Below, one piece after another: positions 1 to 8,168 of a DNA stretch of 64,000 bases. Numbering within the stretch: the stretch's first letter is position 1; the number at the start of each line of letters is the position of its first letter. The notes below the pieces were generated by a model that was not told the DNA's origin, did no database searches, and was given only the letters and a program-made list of their open reading frames with translations. Source of the stretch: Stictocephala bisonia (taxonomy: Eukaryota; Arthropoda; Insecta; Hemiptera; Membracidae); assembly GCA_035578905.1 (NCBI GenBank), contig JAQJVL010000151.1:1635001-1699000 (forward strand). The letters run 5' to 3'. The translations under genes were made by a program, and so were the position numbers.

Positions 1-297
1 CCAATACATAATCAATTCCATAGGAGGACGCAAGTTACCAAAACTGTCATAGTACAAAACCTCGTTACCTAGCTTTTTATAACAAACCCAATGTGTACCT
101 TCCCCCTGTATACTGTCCAAATTAATAATTGCGCTTTCGTTCAATCTAGGTTTATTCGGAAGTGTGTCCCTCATGTAAACACCTCGAAAGTGTGGAATGT
201 TTAATTTTTTAGCGTAGGTAACAAGTTCGTGGTTTGATAGGGCATGTCCGGGAACGTAGACTAATTTGAAGTTTTTTTTTTCTTCTTGCAAGTGCAT
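1..297 (-). CDS. Adenain-like (Ulp1-fold) maturation protease, N-terminal 99 codons, cut by the window edge
   Basis: I translated this frame by hand; it is open from an ATG at 297 to position 1 and continues beyond the window. The stretch GTHWVCYKK followed by YYDSFGN is the hallmark of adenovirus-type cysteine proteases: the His of THW and the Asp of YDSFG would be two members of the catalytic triad. The Gln and Cys of the second half would lie to the left. In adenoviruses and Polintons this enzyme cleaves virion precursor proteins during particle maturation. The start codon lies inside the end of the PLA2 gene, overlapping it by 37 nt in another frame. A later start is possible, because the first codons run through an A-rich stretch. 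Confidence 0.85.
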   Translation of the reverse strand, partial: MHLQEEKKNFKLVYVPGHALSNHELVTYAKKLNIPHFRGVYMRDTLPNKPRLNESAIINLDSIQGEGTHWVCYKKLGNEVLYYDSFGNLRPPMELIMYW

Positions 298-773
298 TTC
301 TTCTTGTTTTTAGGTGCATTCTTAACACCTCGGCCTACCCAGGGTCTTAGATACAAGCCCTCACCCTTCTTTCTCTTATGAGAACCGCCCAACTTTGCTT
401 TCGCCTTCATGGCTGTTGTAACTACCCAAGCTGCGGCTTTCTCACCCACAGACGAATCTGATGCCTTAAACCTTTGCCAAGCTCGTTCGGCCAAGTCTCT
501 GTCAGCTTGCGCTCTCCGCGCTGTGTCTGAATACTGTGAGTAGGCTATGTCGTGGGCCTTGCAGGCTTCGTCCAGACCGTTTATTCCCTGATCACCACGA
601 GCTAATCTCTTCTTTAACTTGGTGCCACCTCCACAGTACCTGTATCCTGGTAGGTGAAGTTCCACTGGCAGTAGATCAATACCCCTGTTTAAGGCTGTTC
701 CAGCTAAACTTCCAATTCCTTCGAGTGCACTAGAAACAAGTCCTCTTCCACGACGTGACGATTTCTTCTTCAT
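261..773 (-). CDS. Parvovirus VP1u-type phospholipase A2 domain protein
   Basis: This 170-aa protein carries a PLA2 core. The calcium-loop-like segment PGYRYCGGGT lies at residues 42-51 and the catalytic His-Asp pair (KAHDIAY) at residues 74-75, matching the arrangement in parvoviral VP1 unique regions and in some adintovirus virion proteins. The known role of such domains is membrane modification by a capsid-carried enzyme; its role here is inferred. The N-terminus is basic (KKK, SRRGRG) and the C-terminus is Lys/Cys-rich (CTCKKKKK), suggesting nucleic-acid contact or nuclear targeting. A weakly hydrophobic, Gly/Ala-rich stretch precedes the PLA2 core. The gene is intact, has a TATA-like decamer about 60 nt upstream, and overlaps the protease start. 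Confidence 0.88.
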   Translation of the reverse strand: MKKKSSRRGRGLVSSALEGIGSLAGTALNRGIDLLPVELHLPGYRYCGGGTKLKKRLARGDQGINGLDEACKAHDIAYSQYSDTARRAQADRDLAERAWQRFKASDSSVGEKAAAWVVTTAMKAKAKLGGSHKRKKGEGLYLRPWVGRGVKNAPKNKKKCTCKKKKKTSN

Positions 774-830
774 TATATGTGTCTCTTACGAAGGTTAGTT
801 GAAGAATGAAGGGACTTAGCTATATTTCAC

Positions 831-840
831 TTTATATTAC
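831..840 (-). promoter_or_regulatory. TATA-like promoter element of the PLA2 gene
   Basis: The minus strand reads GTAATATAAA, about 58 nt upstream of the PLA2 ATG at 773. The identical decamer occurs upstream of the 323-aa gene (2835-2844), which supports a shared promoter class. No other function is visible. Confidence 0.5.
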
Positions 841-915
841 CCCTCACCTTGTTCACCGAAAATTTCAGTCCAGTTTATGTAGTTATCGGCGGTCAGTGTT
901 TCTGTACTCCGCCCT

Positions 916-1722
916 TTAGCACCATGAATATGGGAAAAAAAGTACCTGACCGAATTTTCTAAGTTGTTTTTCAGATTTAGCGCTGTTTTCATAAATCCGC
1001 CCCTCCAGTGCACTAACCGTATCTTTAAGTGATGTCAGCACTGAACCTATAGTTGTTGTTTGTTGACCTAATATTTCCAAAATATGCGATTTTGCTTCGG
1101 TTAACACTTTTAGGTTTACAGCCTCGTCCATTTCTTTCGCATCTCTAACAGATTTAATTCCCATATTATCAAAGTCCCAGTCATCCTTGCGTTTCTTTGG
1201 ACAGTTTGCCACTAGATAGGACTTGGTTACAGCATCTTGATTATCATGTGGGTCAGCTACAGAAACTAAACGTCGCTTTTCAAAACTCCAATAACTACTA
1301 GTTTTAACAGGAACGGCAGCATCTACGTAACGTTTGGTCGCCGCATGATTCGGACCTGTAGGGTCTTTTACCCTTGTTATAAGCCTATCTCCTACGTTGA
1401 CTGTTTTTTGTTGGTACAGTACACATTGTTCACCTATAGTTTTTAAATTCACGGCATCTCCGAGCTCCTTTGGTGATGCTAAATTTTCTATTCTTTTGTT
1501 ACGCGCAGAATAGCTGTTTTGTAAGTTTGGCATTGTGTTAGCCTCAAGGTATGTTCTCGTAACAACATCGTTGTCTGCCACGGGCACACCGACGTTAACC
1601 ATTCGTTTATTTTCAATATCATAGTTTCCTTCAGGTGTTAGTTTAAAACCTTCACCCTGCGGTCCTTTACCACTTACATTGCCCTCTGAGGGCAAGACAC
1701 GTCCAAACTTGTCTACAGACAT
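916..1722 (-). CDS. Fibre-like repeat protein (virion attachment-protein candidate)
   Basis: The protein contains about five copies of a 35-45-residue repeat of the type 'K-R-hydrophobic-x-N-hydrophobic-x-x-P...D-A-V-T-K-x-Y'. Examples are KRMVNVGVPV...VVTRTYL, KRIENLASP...DAVNLKTI, HAATKRYVD and KRLVSVADP...DAVTKSYL. Similar repeats occur in the shafts of phage tail fibres and in fibre-like proteins of Polinton/adintovirus genomes. The C-terminal part (EAKSHILEIL... to about residue 260) looks helical and possibly coiled-coil. The reading frame is open to an ATG at 1782, but I prefer the Met at 1722 (MSVDKFG), because a strong TATA box lies inside the 20-codon extension. Host attachment is an inference from architecture only. 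Confidence 0.7.
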   Translation of the reverse strand: MSVDKFGRVLPSEGNVSGKGPQGEGFKLTPEGNYDIENKRMVNVGVPVADNDVVTRTYLEANTMPNLQNSYSARNKRIENLASPKELGDAVNLKTIGEQCVLYQQKTVNVGDRLITRVKDPTGPNHAATKRYVDAAVPVKTSSYWSFEKRRLVSVADPHDNQDAVTKSYLVANCPKKRKDDWDFDNMGIKSVRDAKEMDEAVNLKVLTEAKSHILEILGQQTTTIGSVLTSLKDTVSALEGRIYENSAKSEKQLRKFGQVLFFPYSWC

Positions 1723-1755
1723 AGTCGAACTGATGAAAATATACGTATGAAAATA

Positions 1756-1765
1756 CTTTTTATAC
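1756..1765 (-). promoter_or_regulatory. TATA box of the fibre-like gene
   Basis: The minus strand reads GTATAAAAAG, 34-43 nt upstream of the ATG at 1722. That places the expected transcription start only a few bases before this ATG, giving a very short leader. It argues against the upstream ATG at 1782, which lies 5' of the TATA box. Confidence 0.5.
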
Positions 1766-1784
1766 ACAAAATAAGTATCCATGT

Positions 1785-2756
1785 TTACACATAAGCGATT
1801 AATGCTTTGTATCGGCTATTACCAGCTCCTGATATAATTTTAGCTTCTTTTAATTCCTCGATTATGTTTTGAATTTCGTTCCTATGGTTAGCATTTCCGG
1901 CCTCTGTCGAAGCTATAATAAGTTTTAATCTATCACATAATTCGTTTGGATTGTCCCAATAGGAAATGTCACGTGATCTAAAGTCTTTTAGCCCTTTACC
2001 GTACATTTGTTTGGGGAATAATACGGAAATTATGTTTTTATATTTTATGGACTTTGTCGGTCGGTTAATGTGATTATGAGGTAAATAACCTTTTCTATGC
2101 GCATTCGTTTTTATCATTACATCTTTATAAGCGTCTAAATCATCTTGTGTGTATACCTTTTCATCAGGTTGCCTTTTAAATAATAATTCGTAAAGGCCTT
2201 CGGTTCCTCTGTACTGTACATTGTTCAAGTGAATGTTTCCTTCGTTGTCGAATGTAAGCAGTTGATTACCCACCATTAATTTATCACCGTCTATATGTGG
2301 TCCGTATATGTTGTCCATTTTATTCTTAACACCGGCTTCGTCTTTTAAAAGTTTTAACATGTATTTTTGTGTTATGGGCGCGTTAAATGTCTCTAAAACG
2401 TACTGTGACGCCTCGTGAAACTTTGCGGGACTTTGTATTAATTGACTAACTGAGGGTGGAGGGGGAGACGATGTTTCAAACACTTGTGTGTTCCACGATG
2501 GTCCTTTAGGCGTTGACATATAGTCTGGCTTAAAATTATCCTGCTCGTCCACACTGAGGTCCATAGGCTCCTCCTTTGGTTCATTTTTTATATCTGCTTT
2601 GTTTCTAAGTTCAGTTAAAATTGGTTTGTACTGTTTTTCTAATGTTTGTTCGGTATACATGTTACCCAACTTGAAAGCACGATACTTGCGGCGGACAGCA
2701 TCTTGCAGCTGTATAATTCTTCTCGTAAGAGTTCGATGTTTACTGTTTTGCGACAT
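1785..2756 (-). CDS. Uncharacterised 323-aa Polinton/adintovirus-associated protein
   Basis: I know this kind of protein from similar elements in arthropod genomes, but I know no function for it. The N-terminal 60 residues are basic and helical (TRRIIQLQDAVRRKYRAF). A short acidic linker contains NEPKEEPMDLSVDE, including PMDLS at residues 64-68, followed by a Ser/Pro-rich stretch (SSPPPPSVS). The C-terminal half holds the best-conserved-looking part: a segment with YRGTEGLYELLFKRQPDE and a terminal block around YWDNPNELCDRLKLI and NIIEELKEAKII. The gene sits between the ATPase and fibre genes, 2 nt from the open frame of the latter, with its own TATA-like decamer, so a virion or regulatory role is plausible but unproven. 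Confidence 0.75.
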   Translation of the reverse strand: MSQNSKHRTLTRRIIQLQDAVRRKYRAFKLGNMYTEQTLEKQYKPILTELRNKADIKNEPKEEPMDLSVDEQDNFKPDYMSTPKGPSWNTQVFETSSPPPPSVSQLIQSPAKFHEASQYVLETFNAPITQKYMLKLLKDEAGVKNKMDNIYGPHIDGDKLMVGNQLLTFDNEGNIHLNNVQYRGTEGLYELLFKRQPDEKVYTQDDLDAYKDVMIKTNAHRKGYLPHNHINRPTKSIKYKNIISVLFPKQMYGKGLKDFRSRDISYWDNPNELCDRLKLIIASTEAGNANHRNEIQNIIEELKEAKIISGAGNSRYKALIAYV

Positions 2757-2834
2757 GTTACAAAGAGTTTGTTCTAGTTGTGGACCACACAGAGGCTTGT
2801 CACTAACTGTTGTTGAAAATTAAAGTAGGTCGTA

Positions 2835-2844
2835 TTTATATTAC
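2835..2844 (-). promoter_or_regulatory. TATA-like promoter element of the 323-aa gene, overlapping the ATPase stop codon
   Basis: The minus strand reads GTAATATAAA, followed by TACGACC, about 80 nt before the ATG at 2756. The TAA stop of the ATPase gene (2841-2843) lies within the motif. It is identical to the decamer upstream of the PLA2 gene. Confidence 0.5.
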
Positions 2845-3524
2845 GAGACTAGAAACTTGTCAAAGCTAACTCTGTAGCTACCTTTATCCAATTCACAATC
2901 CTTACTAATACAGAAAAAACTGTACTTATCTTTCCAAGCTAAAGCGCACATTTCTCGAAACTTTTCAAAAGTCATGTCCGTATTTACATGATCATTGTAA
3001 ACATGTTTGAGATTTGTTTCGTCCTGTTTGAATAAAATAATCAAGTTTGTATTATCTCTCACCAACTGTTTGGGTATCCTACTATAGGTTTGTCCTATAT
3101 AAAAGGAATCAATGTTATTATGTCGACCCATGGTAAAGTAGTTGCGTATATTATCGTGTTTTTCACATGCAATGTCGTCAAAAATCATAATGGAGTTATT
3201 TTTAGCTTCTTTAGGCGGTAAGACTTTAGTATTTTCATAAAATATAAAGTATCCAATTTCCTCGGGTAAAACACTTTTTAAAAATTGATACTTGGGTTGA
3301 TGTAGGGACTTTGAGAAAATGTAAACATTTTCGAACCTTAATCCGTTTGGATCGAACAACATGTTGAAAACAACGTTCGTTTTACCACAATTACTAGGTC
3401 CAGCCACTATGCACCTTATAGTGGATGGAAATAATGGTCCGTGTTTAATGTCACTACTTGTGCGTATAGTGTACATGTCAAAGTTTTCGACAGGTAGCTT
3501 TGTGTCCTGTTCAATAACACGCAT
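2841..3524 (-). CDS. A32/FtsK-HerA-type genome-packaging ATPase
   Basis: The P-loop is GPSNCGKT and the Walker B strand is SIMIFDDI, the standard pair for the packaging ATPases of Polintons, adintoviruses and large DNA viruses. A downstream arginine-rich segment (QTYSRIPKQLVRDNTN) may supply the sensor/arginine finger. The expected role is to drive viral or element DNA into capsids. The frame is open to an ATG at 3590, which would overlap the integrase C-terminus by 28 nt. I prefer the Met at 3524 (MRVIEQDTKLP), because related ATPases begin close to this motif and it avoids the overlap. On the longer numbering Walker A is at 64-71 and Walker B at 133-140. The gene appears intact. Confidence 0.9.
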   Translation of the reverse strand: MRVIEQDTKLPVENFDMYTIRTSSDIKHGPLFPSTIRCIVAGPSNCGKTNVVFNMLFDPNGLRFENVYIFSKSLHQPKYQFLKSVLPEEIGYFIFYENTKVLPPKEAKNNSIMIFDDIACEKHDNIRNYFTMGRHNNIDSFYIGQTYSRIPKQLVRDNTNLIILFKQDETNLKHVYNDHVNTDMTFEKFREMCALAWKDKYSFFCISKDCELDKGSYRVSFDKFLVS

Positions 3525-3562
3525 TGTTGAGTTATGAATGAAAGTGTAAGGGAAGCCTTTAT

Positions 3563-4492
3563 TTATACCAAGTCTTTCTTGTTCACCCATGTATTGTGTT
3601 TACCGTCATATCCTGCCCATTTAACTAATACTTTGTTTCCTTTTTTTCTAAGTACTTTTTCAACCAGGTATACATCATCTGTTTTGGATTTTTGTAGCTC
3701 TTTTTCGTAGAAACTTCCTTTGATGACGTCACCAGTATGGTCTTTGAGGAGGTAGGTTGTAGGAATAGTAGTTTGGACTTTGTACACAGTAAATATCTCG
3801 TTAGTCCAGTTGGGTAGGTATCCTTTGTCAAAGACTTTTTTATACTTACTTATCCTCACCTTGTCGCCTACTTTAAAACAGACCTTTTTATCCACTTTCT
3901 TGTATTTTTGTCTATTTTTATTAATGTTTTTTCCGACTATGTTTTCGTTTCTTTTGTTCACATGACTTGGAGCCATGCCAATAGTTTTGTGTTTTCTTGT
4001 GTTGTATTCTTCCAACAAAGAAGGTAGTATCTTGACCCATTGATACTTACCTTGCTCCGTGAACTTTCGCCACATTAATGCTTTGAGACTGCGGTTGAAC
4101 CGCTCTACTATGGACGCCTTCTTATCACTGTAGCTCGAGTAATGGTTTATACCATAGCTATTCATCAACTTTGTGAATCCTACGTTGTAGAATTCTTTAC
4201 CCGCATCTGTTTGTAAATGTTTCATTTTATTGGACTTTAATACGGGTGTTATGGCTTTAACGATTTCCTGTCCAGACTTGTCCTTGACTGGTATTGCGTA
4301 AGCGTATTTGCTAAAACAGTTAATTACTGTGAGAATGTACTTGTAGCCCTTGTTAAACTTTGAGTATGGTATCATTTCGACCAAGTCAGCTTGGAACAAG
4401 TCTTGTATTCCCTTAACTTCTACAGGTCTAGTAGGGAATTTTTTTCTAACTGGAGCATGTAGCTCCCTTGCTATCTGCTCTCTTACACTCAT
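3563..4492 (-). CDS. Retroviral-type integrase with C-terminal chromodomain
   Basis: The rve-type catalytic core supplies Asp36 (FQADLVEM), Asp96 (LQTDAGKEF) and Glu130 (KASIVERFNR). The D-E spacing is slightly shorter than the classical D35E, as in other Polinton integrases. No N-terminal HHCC zinc finger is present in the 309 residues. An SH3-like region (VGDKVRISKYK... to EIFTVYKV) is followed by a chromodomain at the extreme C-terminus (about 274-309; VEKVLRKKGNKVLVKWAGY, NTWV). The enzyme would join element ends to host DNA, and the chromodomain may direct insertion to modified histones. It is intact, and its 3' end abuts the ATPase gene. Confidence 0.93.
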   Translation of the reverse strand: MSVREQIARELHAPVRKKFPTRPVEVKGIQDLFQADLVEMIPYSKFNKGYKYILTVINCFSKYAYAIPVKDKSGQEIVKAITPVLKSNKMKHLQTDAGKEFYNVGFTKLMNSYGINHYSSYSDKKASIVERFNRSLKALMWRKFTEQGKYQWVKILPSLLEEYNTRKHKTIGMAPSHVNKRNENIVGKNINKNRQKYKKVDKKVCFKVGDKVRISKYKKVFDKGYLPNWTNEIFTVYKVQTTIPTTYLLKDHTGDVIKGSFYEKELQKSKTDDVYLVEKVLRKKGNKVLVKWAGYDGKHNTWVNKKDLV

Positions 4493-5222
4493 AGTGGAAG
4501 AATGGAATGGTTTAGGTAAAGTTTAACAATTTATTTGGATTTTTTTTGGTGTATAGAGCCCCAACCTCGCTCTATACGGTGGCAGTCGACCATAAAAATA
4601 ATATAAATAAAGTTTACTGCCTCCCTGCCAATTGTAAAGCCTTACTTAACATACATTCGTCATTAGATGACGTTGTCATCTAGGACCCAATGTCCCATAA
4701 CCCTTCCGGAGGCATTCAATCTGAGTTGATCGTAATCACACTCCTCATGTAATCACCATCTAACCCTTATCATAAGGTCTAACAGCCATATTCCACTTGT
4801 CATGGTCAGGTCTGGAGCACCTTCATTCATACAGGTCCACTAACCGTACCATTACAGTAGGAAAGGGCACACAGTCACCATATGGGTCTATGGTCACGTA
4901 CGTAACGGATCATAGCACCCGGACTTAATTCATCTCACACCAAGAGTTATGGTACAGAAATAATGTATGTTCAAAAATGAATACTTTTTAATTTACATTT
5001 TTATAAAGTAAGCTGATATTTCACCTATTTGGTGAGTCACATCCTGTAACATTGCAGACTTTGCATATACATTGAAAGTTATGTACAAAAATCTGTTCAA
5101 AGTTCCGATGTAGTGGGATCGATGCCATTAGCGTGATAAGGATGGATGTGGTGGGGATAGGGTGTGGTGGACAGTCATGTAGAGGATGGAGTAGGATGAG
5201 TTTGCTTTTGTAAGGTATGTTT
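4493..5222. other. Gene-free spacer between integrase and polymerase
   Basis: About 730 bp with no ORF of note on either strand. The right-hand half is moderately rich in short direct motifs but contains no repeat I can define. It should carry the integrase promoter; I see no convincing TATA box for it. Confidence 0.5.
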
Positions 5223-5227
5223 TTATT
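5222..5227 (-). terminator. Polyadenylation signal overlapping the polymerase stop codon
   Basis: The minus strand reads AAATAAAAA, so AATAAA (5222-5227) overlaps the TAA stop at 5223-5225. Compact stop/poly(A) overlaps of this kind are typical of small DNA viruses. Confidence 0.5.
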
Positions 5228-8168
5228 TTAGTTTTAGTTTTTTAGTTGTGTAATCATGGTCGTGTTCTAAAGCTCGTTTTTTGTTAATTAAATGGTGACC
5301 GTAGGCCAAAGTATCTATGCCGTTTTCCAAGATGTATCTTTTATCGTCAAAGGGGGAAAGTGATAATTTTGAAATGTGTTGTGTGTAAATTTTATGTTTT
5401 TCACTACGGATGTTTAGAGCGGATGTTGTTTTTGTCAAATGATTAAGCAAACAGTCTTTGTACATTTCGTGTTTTAATTGTTTTTTTATCGCGACTCGGG
5501 GGACGCCTTTGGCTACCTTCTTTTCCTCTAGATTAGAATTTAGAACGGAGTAGCATTTCGCTCTCAAGCCAATTATTTCCCTAGCCGGATTTGAGTTTAG
5601 TTCGTCTTTAAATTTTCCTAACGCTTTTTTGTTTTCTACACTGTAACATTGGTGGCTAGGTGGATAGTCGGACGTGTCAAAAAGGTGTAATTCGTTTTTC
5701 ATATCTGCGTAAACGTCGGGAGTATATACGTTGTAGAATAGTGAGTCTGTGTCAGTCATACAAAGTTTTATGTTTTTCCCATACTTTGCAATTGCCCAGT
5801 TGTAGTGAAAGTTGTACATTATTGATTTTGAAATTTCTAATACTGTAAATCCAACATAAATGGGTCTGTTTAGGAAAATTGTTTGTTTTTTCAAAGCCAA
5901 TCCCGCGATATCTTTATTGTATGCGAAAAATGTTTTAAGCCTGGGACTAGCTGTCCATTTGACCAATTGTTTTTCGTTATTTACAAGTTTAAAGTCTATC
6001 CTAGATCTTACATTTTCCAAACTCTTTCCATATGTCGCATTATTCATTAATTTAAAAAAATCTTTTTCAAAGTTATTTTTGGCACATTTTCTTTTCTCTG
6101 TATTAAAATTAATAAATTGGGCTAACCAGGCAGACTGTTTAAAACTTAGAGCTCTGTGAATTTTGGTCAGTACAAGTCCAAGTTGTAAGTAAAGTTTTAG
6201 AGTCTTGTAGTGTACAACGTATTTTGTTTTGTCAGAGAGAGTAGTCAGTAGTTTTTCAGACTGGGGTTGTTTGTAGTCGAGTTCATGAAGCAAGTCCTTA
6301 CAGTAGGGGGAAAGCATATCGTATGTTACAATTTTTCTTTCTGGGGCCAGAGGAAAGTCGGAATGTAAGTCATGTAGGTGGTCAGGGTAGTGTAAGTCAA
6401 CTTCTAAAATGTAACCGGTGTCGGAGTCGTCAGGTACTTTTGAAATTTCAATGTTTCGGGGGTCTATCCATTTGAAATCAGACTCTGGGAGTCTATCGGA
6501 CATACTGGTTCCGTACAAATTATTACAATCTAGATAAAGTAGGTAATTAGTAGGTTTTTTGTTGTCAAAGTTTGGTAAGTAAGGGTTGTTGGCCTGGGCG
6601 TACCGGTTGGGTATCATGGAGACACCGCCCCGGATCCCAGACTCGACAAAGAGGTGCTGGTCAATGTCAGTGAGTAGTTCGAGTTTTACGTCTGTCATTT
6701 TCAGCATGGAATTCCATGCCAGTCCGGGGGCAGAGTAGACGTTACAGGGGTCAATACCGTAGTAAGTCATACTGGTCGTCCTAAAATTTTCAAATACGTC
6801 GGCAAGTAATAGTACGTCTGTGAGTAAGTATAGATCGTGGTATTGTTTCATAGTGGTCATACCAAAGGTTGACCACACAGTCTGTGCGTGTGTGTAGTCT
6901 TCGTCAGTGATAGGCGTTTTGGTCAGGTCATTGAAGAACGCCTCCTTGGGAGGCAGTTCAATATCGTTAAATTTTGATTCATCTGTCATGTAAGTGTAGG
7001 GAAAGACGCCTTTGCGTAGTAGTAAGTCTGTGTTGGTCATACACTGCCCTAAAATTTTGAATTTTGATGCCCCGTCAGAAACTAAGTTGGACACGAGTGT
7101 GTCCAAAGAAGCGTTAAGGAATTGGAGCGAGTCCAAAAATCGTAAAGATTCAAGGGTGACTGAAATGTACCGCTCACTGGTTGTAGCGATACATGACAGT
7201 TTTTCTTTTTTGAATTTACCTAACCCTTGGATCAAGTGGTGGCAGTCATAACCTCTGAGGTTATGGAAAAAGACTGGAATGTGATCGGGAACTTTATAAT
7301 TTAGATTGCAGGAATTGTGGGCGGGTCCCAAGAACTGCCCCGTTAGGTGATTATGATTGGCCACTTTGTCTCCGTCTAAAGGTTTTTGACAAAGGTGACA
7401 GGTGGTAGCATTTTGGAAAATAATTTTGTCTTGCGGAGACATTTTAATAGGAATATTCTTTTTAATAATTGGTAAGAGCTCTTTAGACTCATCAATCAAA
7501 CAATTTAGAAAAGTATCTACAACATCGGGGCCGCTATAGACTTTGGGTTGTTTTACTGGTTTGCCATCACTATCAATAATTATATAGCAAAAACCAGAGG
7601 GGACGTGATGGGCAGTGTTGGTAGTGTGTGAAGTAGTAGGGTCGTTCAGTGCTGTGTCGATTGGAACGACAAAGGACTCAAAGTCACAGTATATGGTGAA
7701 TGGGACCTTGTGAGTAAGTGTGTAGTTTTTGAAATACATGTATTTTTCGTCATCAGTAGGAAGTCTGGTCTTTTGTGCACCGTGTGGTGAACACAAAGGT
7801 AAGTGGTTAGTAAGTCGTAGTTGGGAAGAAAATCTGTGTAGGCAGTAGTCACAGTAGTATGAAGCTTGGTTGACTTTTGTCAAGTGAGCTAAAAGTCGGG
7901 ACATGTTTGTAATCAGACAGTAGTGGAAGGTGGTGTCAGTAGTCAGTAGTAACAAGTTTACATGGTGAGCTCTAAATTTTTCTTTGGTTATACGTAAAGG
8001 ATAAATTTCGTCTTTTTCAAAACCAAAGACATTTACAGAGATAGCAGGGTTCAATTTTTCAAATTTGTCTAAATCGGTAATTTTGACAGGATAGCTAATC
8101 CCAGACATGTTTAATTTAGATTCAAGTTTTTTGTAATAACTTACGCGTCTATTTCGGTCAGGGAACAA
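5223..8168 (-). CDS. Protein-primed family B DNA polymerase (main reading frame)
   Basis: All core motifs are visible. Exo I is YCDFESF (about 161-166), Exo II FHNLRGYD (301-308) and Exo III YHDLYLLTDVLL (443-454). Polymerase motif A is LDCNNLYG (546-553), motif B KLMNNATYGKSLEN (706-719) and motif C MTDTDSL (804-810). A CxxC pair (CDYC) near residue 106 and a Cys/His cluster (CHLC, NHNH, AHNSC; 257-287) lie between and before the exonuclease motifs. The frame begins at a TTG, which is not a credible start; it simply continues upstream in frame. The N-terminal part of the protein lies in another frame (8141-8668), so the gene as sequenced carries one frameshift. Its role is replication of the element from protein-primed ends. 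Confidence 0.93.
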   Translation of the reverse strand: MFPDRNRRVSYYKKLESKLNMSGISYPVKITDLDKFEKLNPAISVNVFGFEKDEIYPLRITKEKFRAHHVNLLLLTTDTTFHYCLITNMSRLLAHLTKVNQASYYCDYCLHRFSSQLRLTNHLPLCSPHGAQKTRLPTDDEKYMYFKNYTLTHKVPFTIYCDFESFVVPIDTALNDPTTSHTTNTAHHVPSGFCYIIIDSDGKPVKQPKVYSGPDVVDTFLNCLIDESKELLPIIKKNIPIKMSPQDKIIFQNATTCHLCQKPLDGDKVANHNHLTGQFLGPAHNSCNLNYKVPDHIPVFFHNLRGYDCHHLIQGLGKFKKEKLSCIATTSERYISVTLESLRFLDSLQFLNASLDTLVSNLVSDGASKFKILGQCMTNTDLLLRKGVFPYTYMTDESKFNDIELPPKEAFFNDLTKTPITDEDYTHAQTVWSTFGMTTMKQYHDLYLLTDVLLLADVFENFRTTSMTYYGIDPCNVYSAPGLAWNSMLKMTDVKLELLTDIDQHLFVESGIRGGVSMIPNRYAQANNPYLPNFDNKKPTNYLLYLDCNNLYGTSMSDRLPESDFKWIDPRNIEISKVPDDSDTGYILEVDLHYPDHLHDLHSDFPLAPERKIVTYDMLSPYCKDLLHELDYKQPQSEKLLTTLSDKTKYVVHYKTLKLYLQLGLVLTKIHRALSFKQSAWLAQFINFNTEKRKCAKNNFEKDFFKLMNNATYGKSLENVRSRIDFKLVNNEKQLVKWTASPRLKTFFAYNKDIAGLALKKQTIFLNRPIYVGFTVLEISKSIMYNFHYNWAIAKYGKNIKLCMTDTDSLFYNVYTPDVYADMKNELHLFDTSDYPPSHQCYSVENKKALGKFKDELNSNPAREIIGLRAKCYSVLNSNLEEKKVAKGVPRVAIKKQLKHEMYKDCLLNHLTKTTSALNIRSEKHKIYTQHISKLSLSPFDDKRYILENGIDTLAYGHHLINKKRALEHDHDYTTKKLKLK

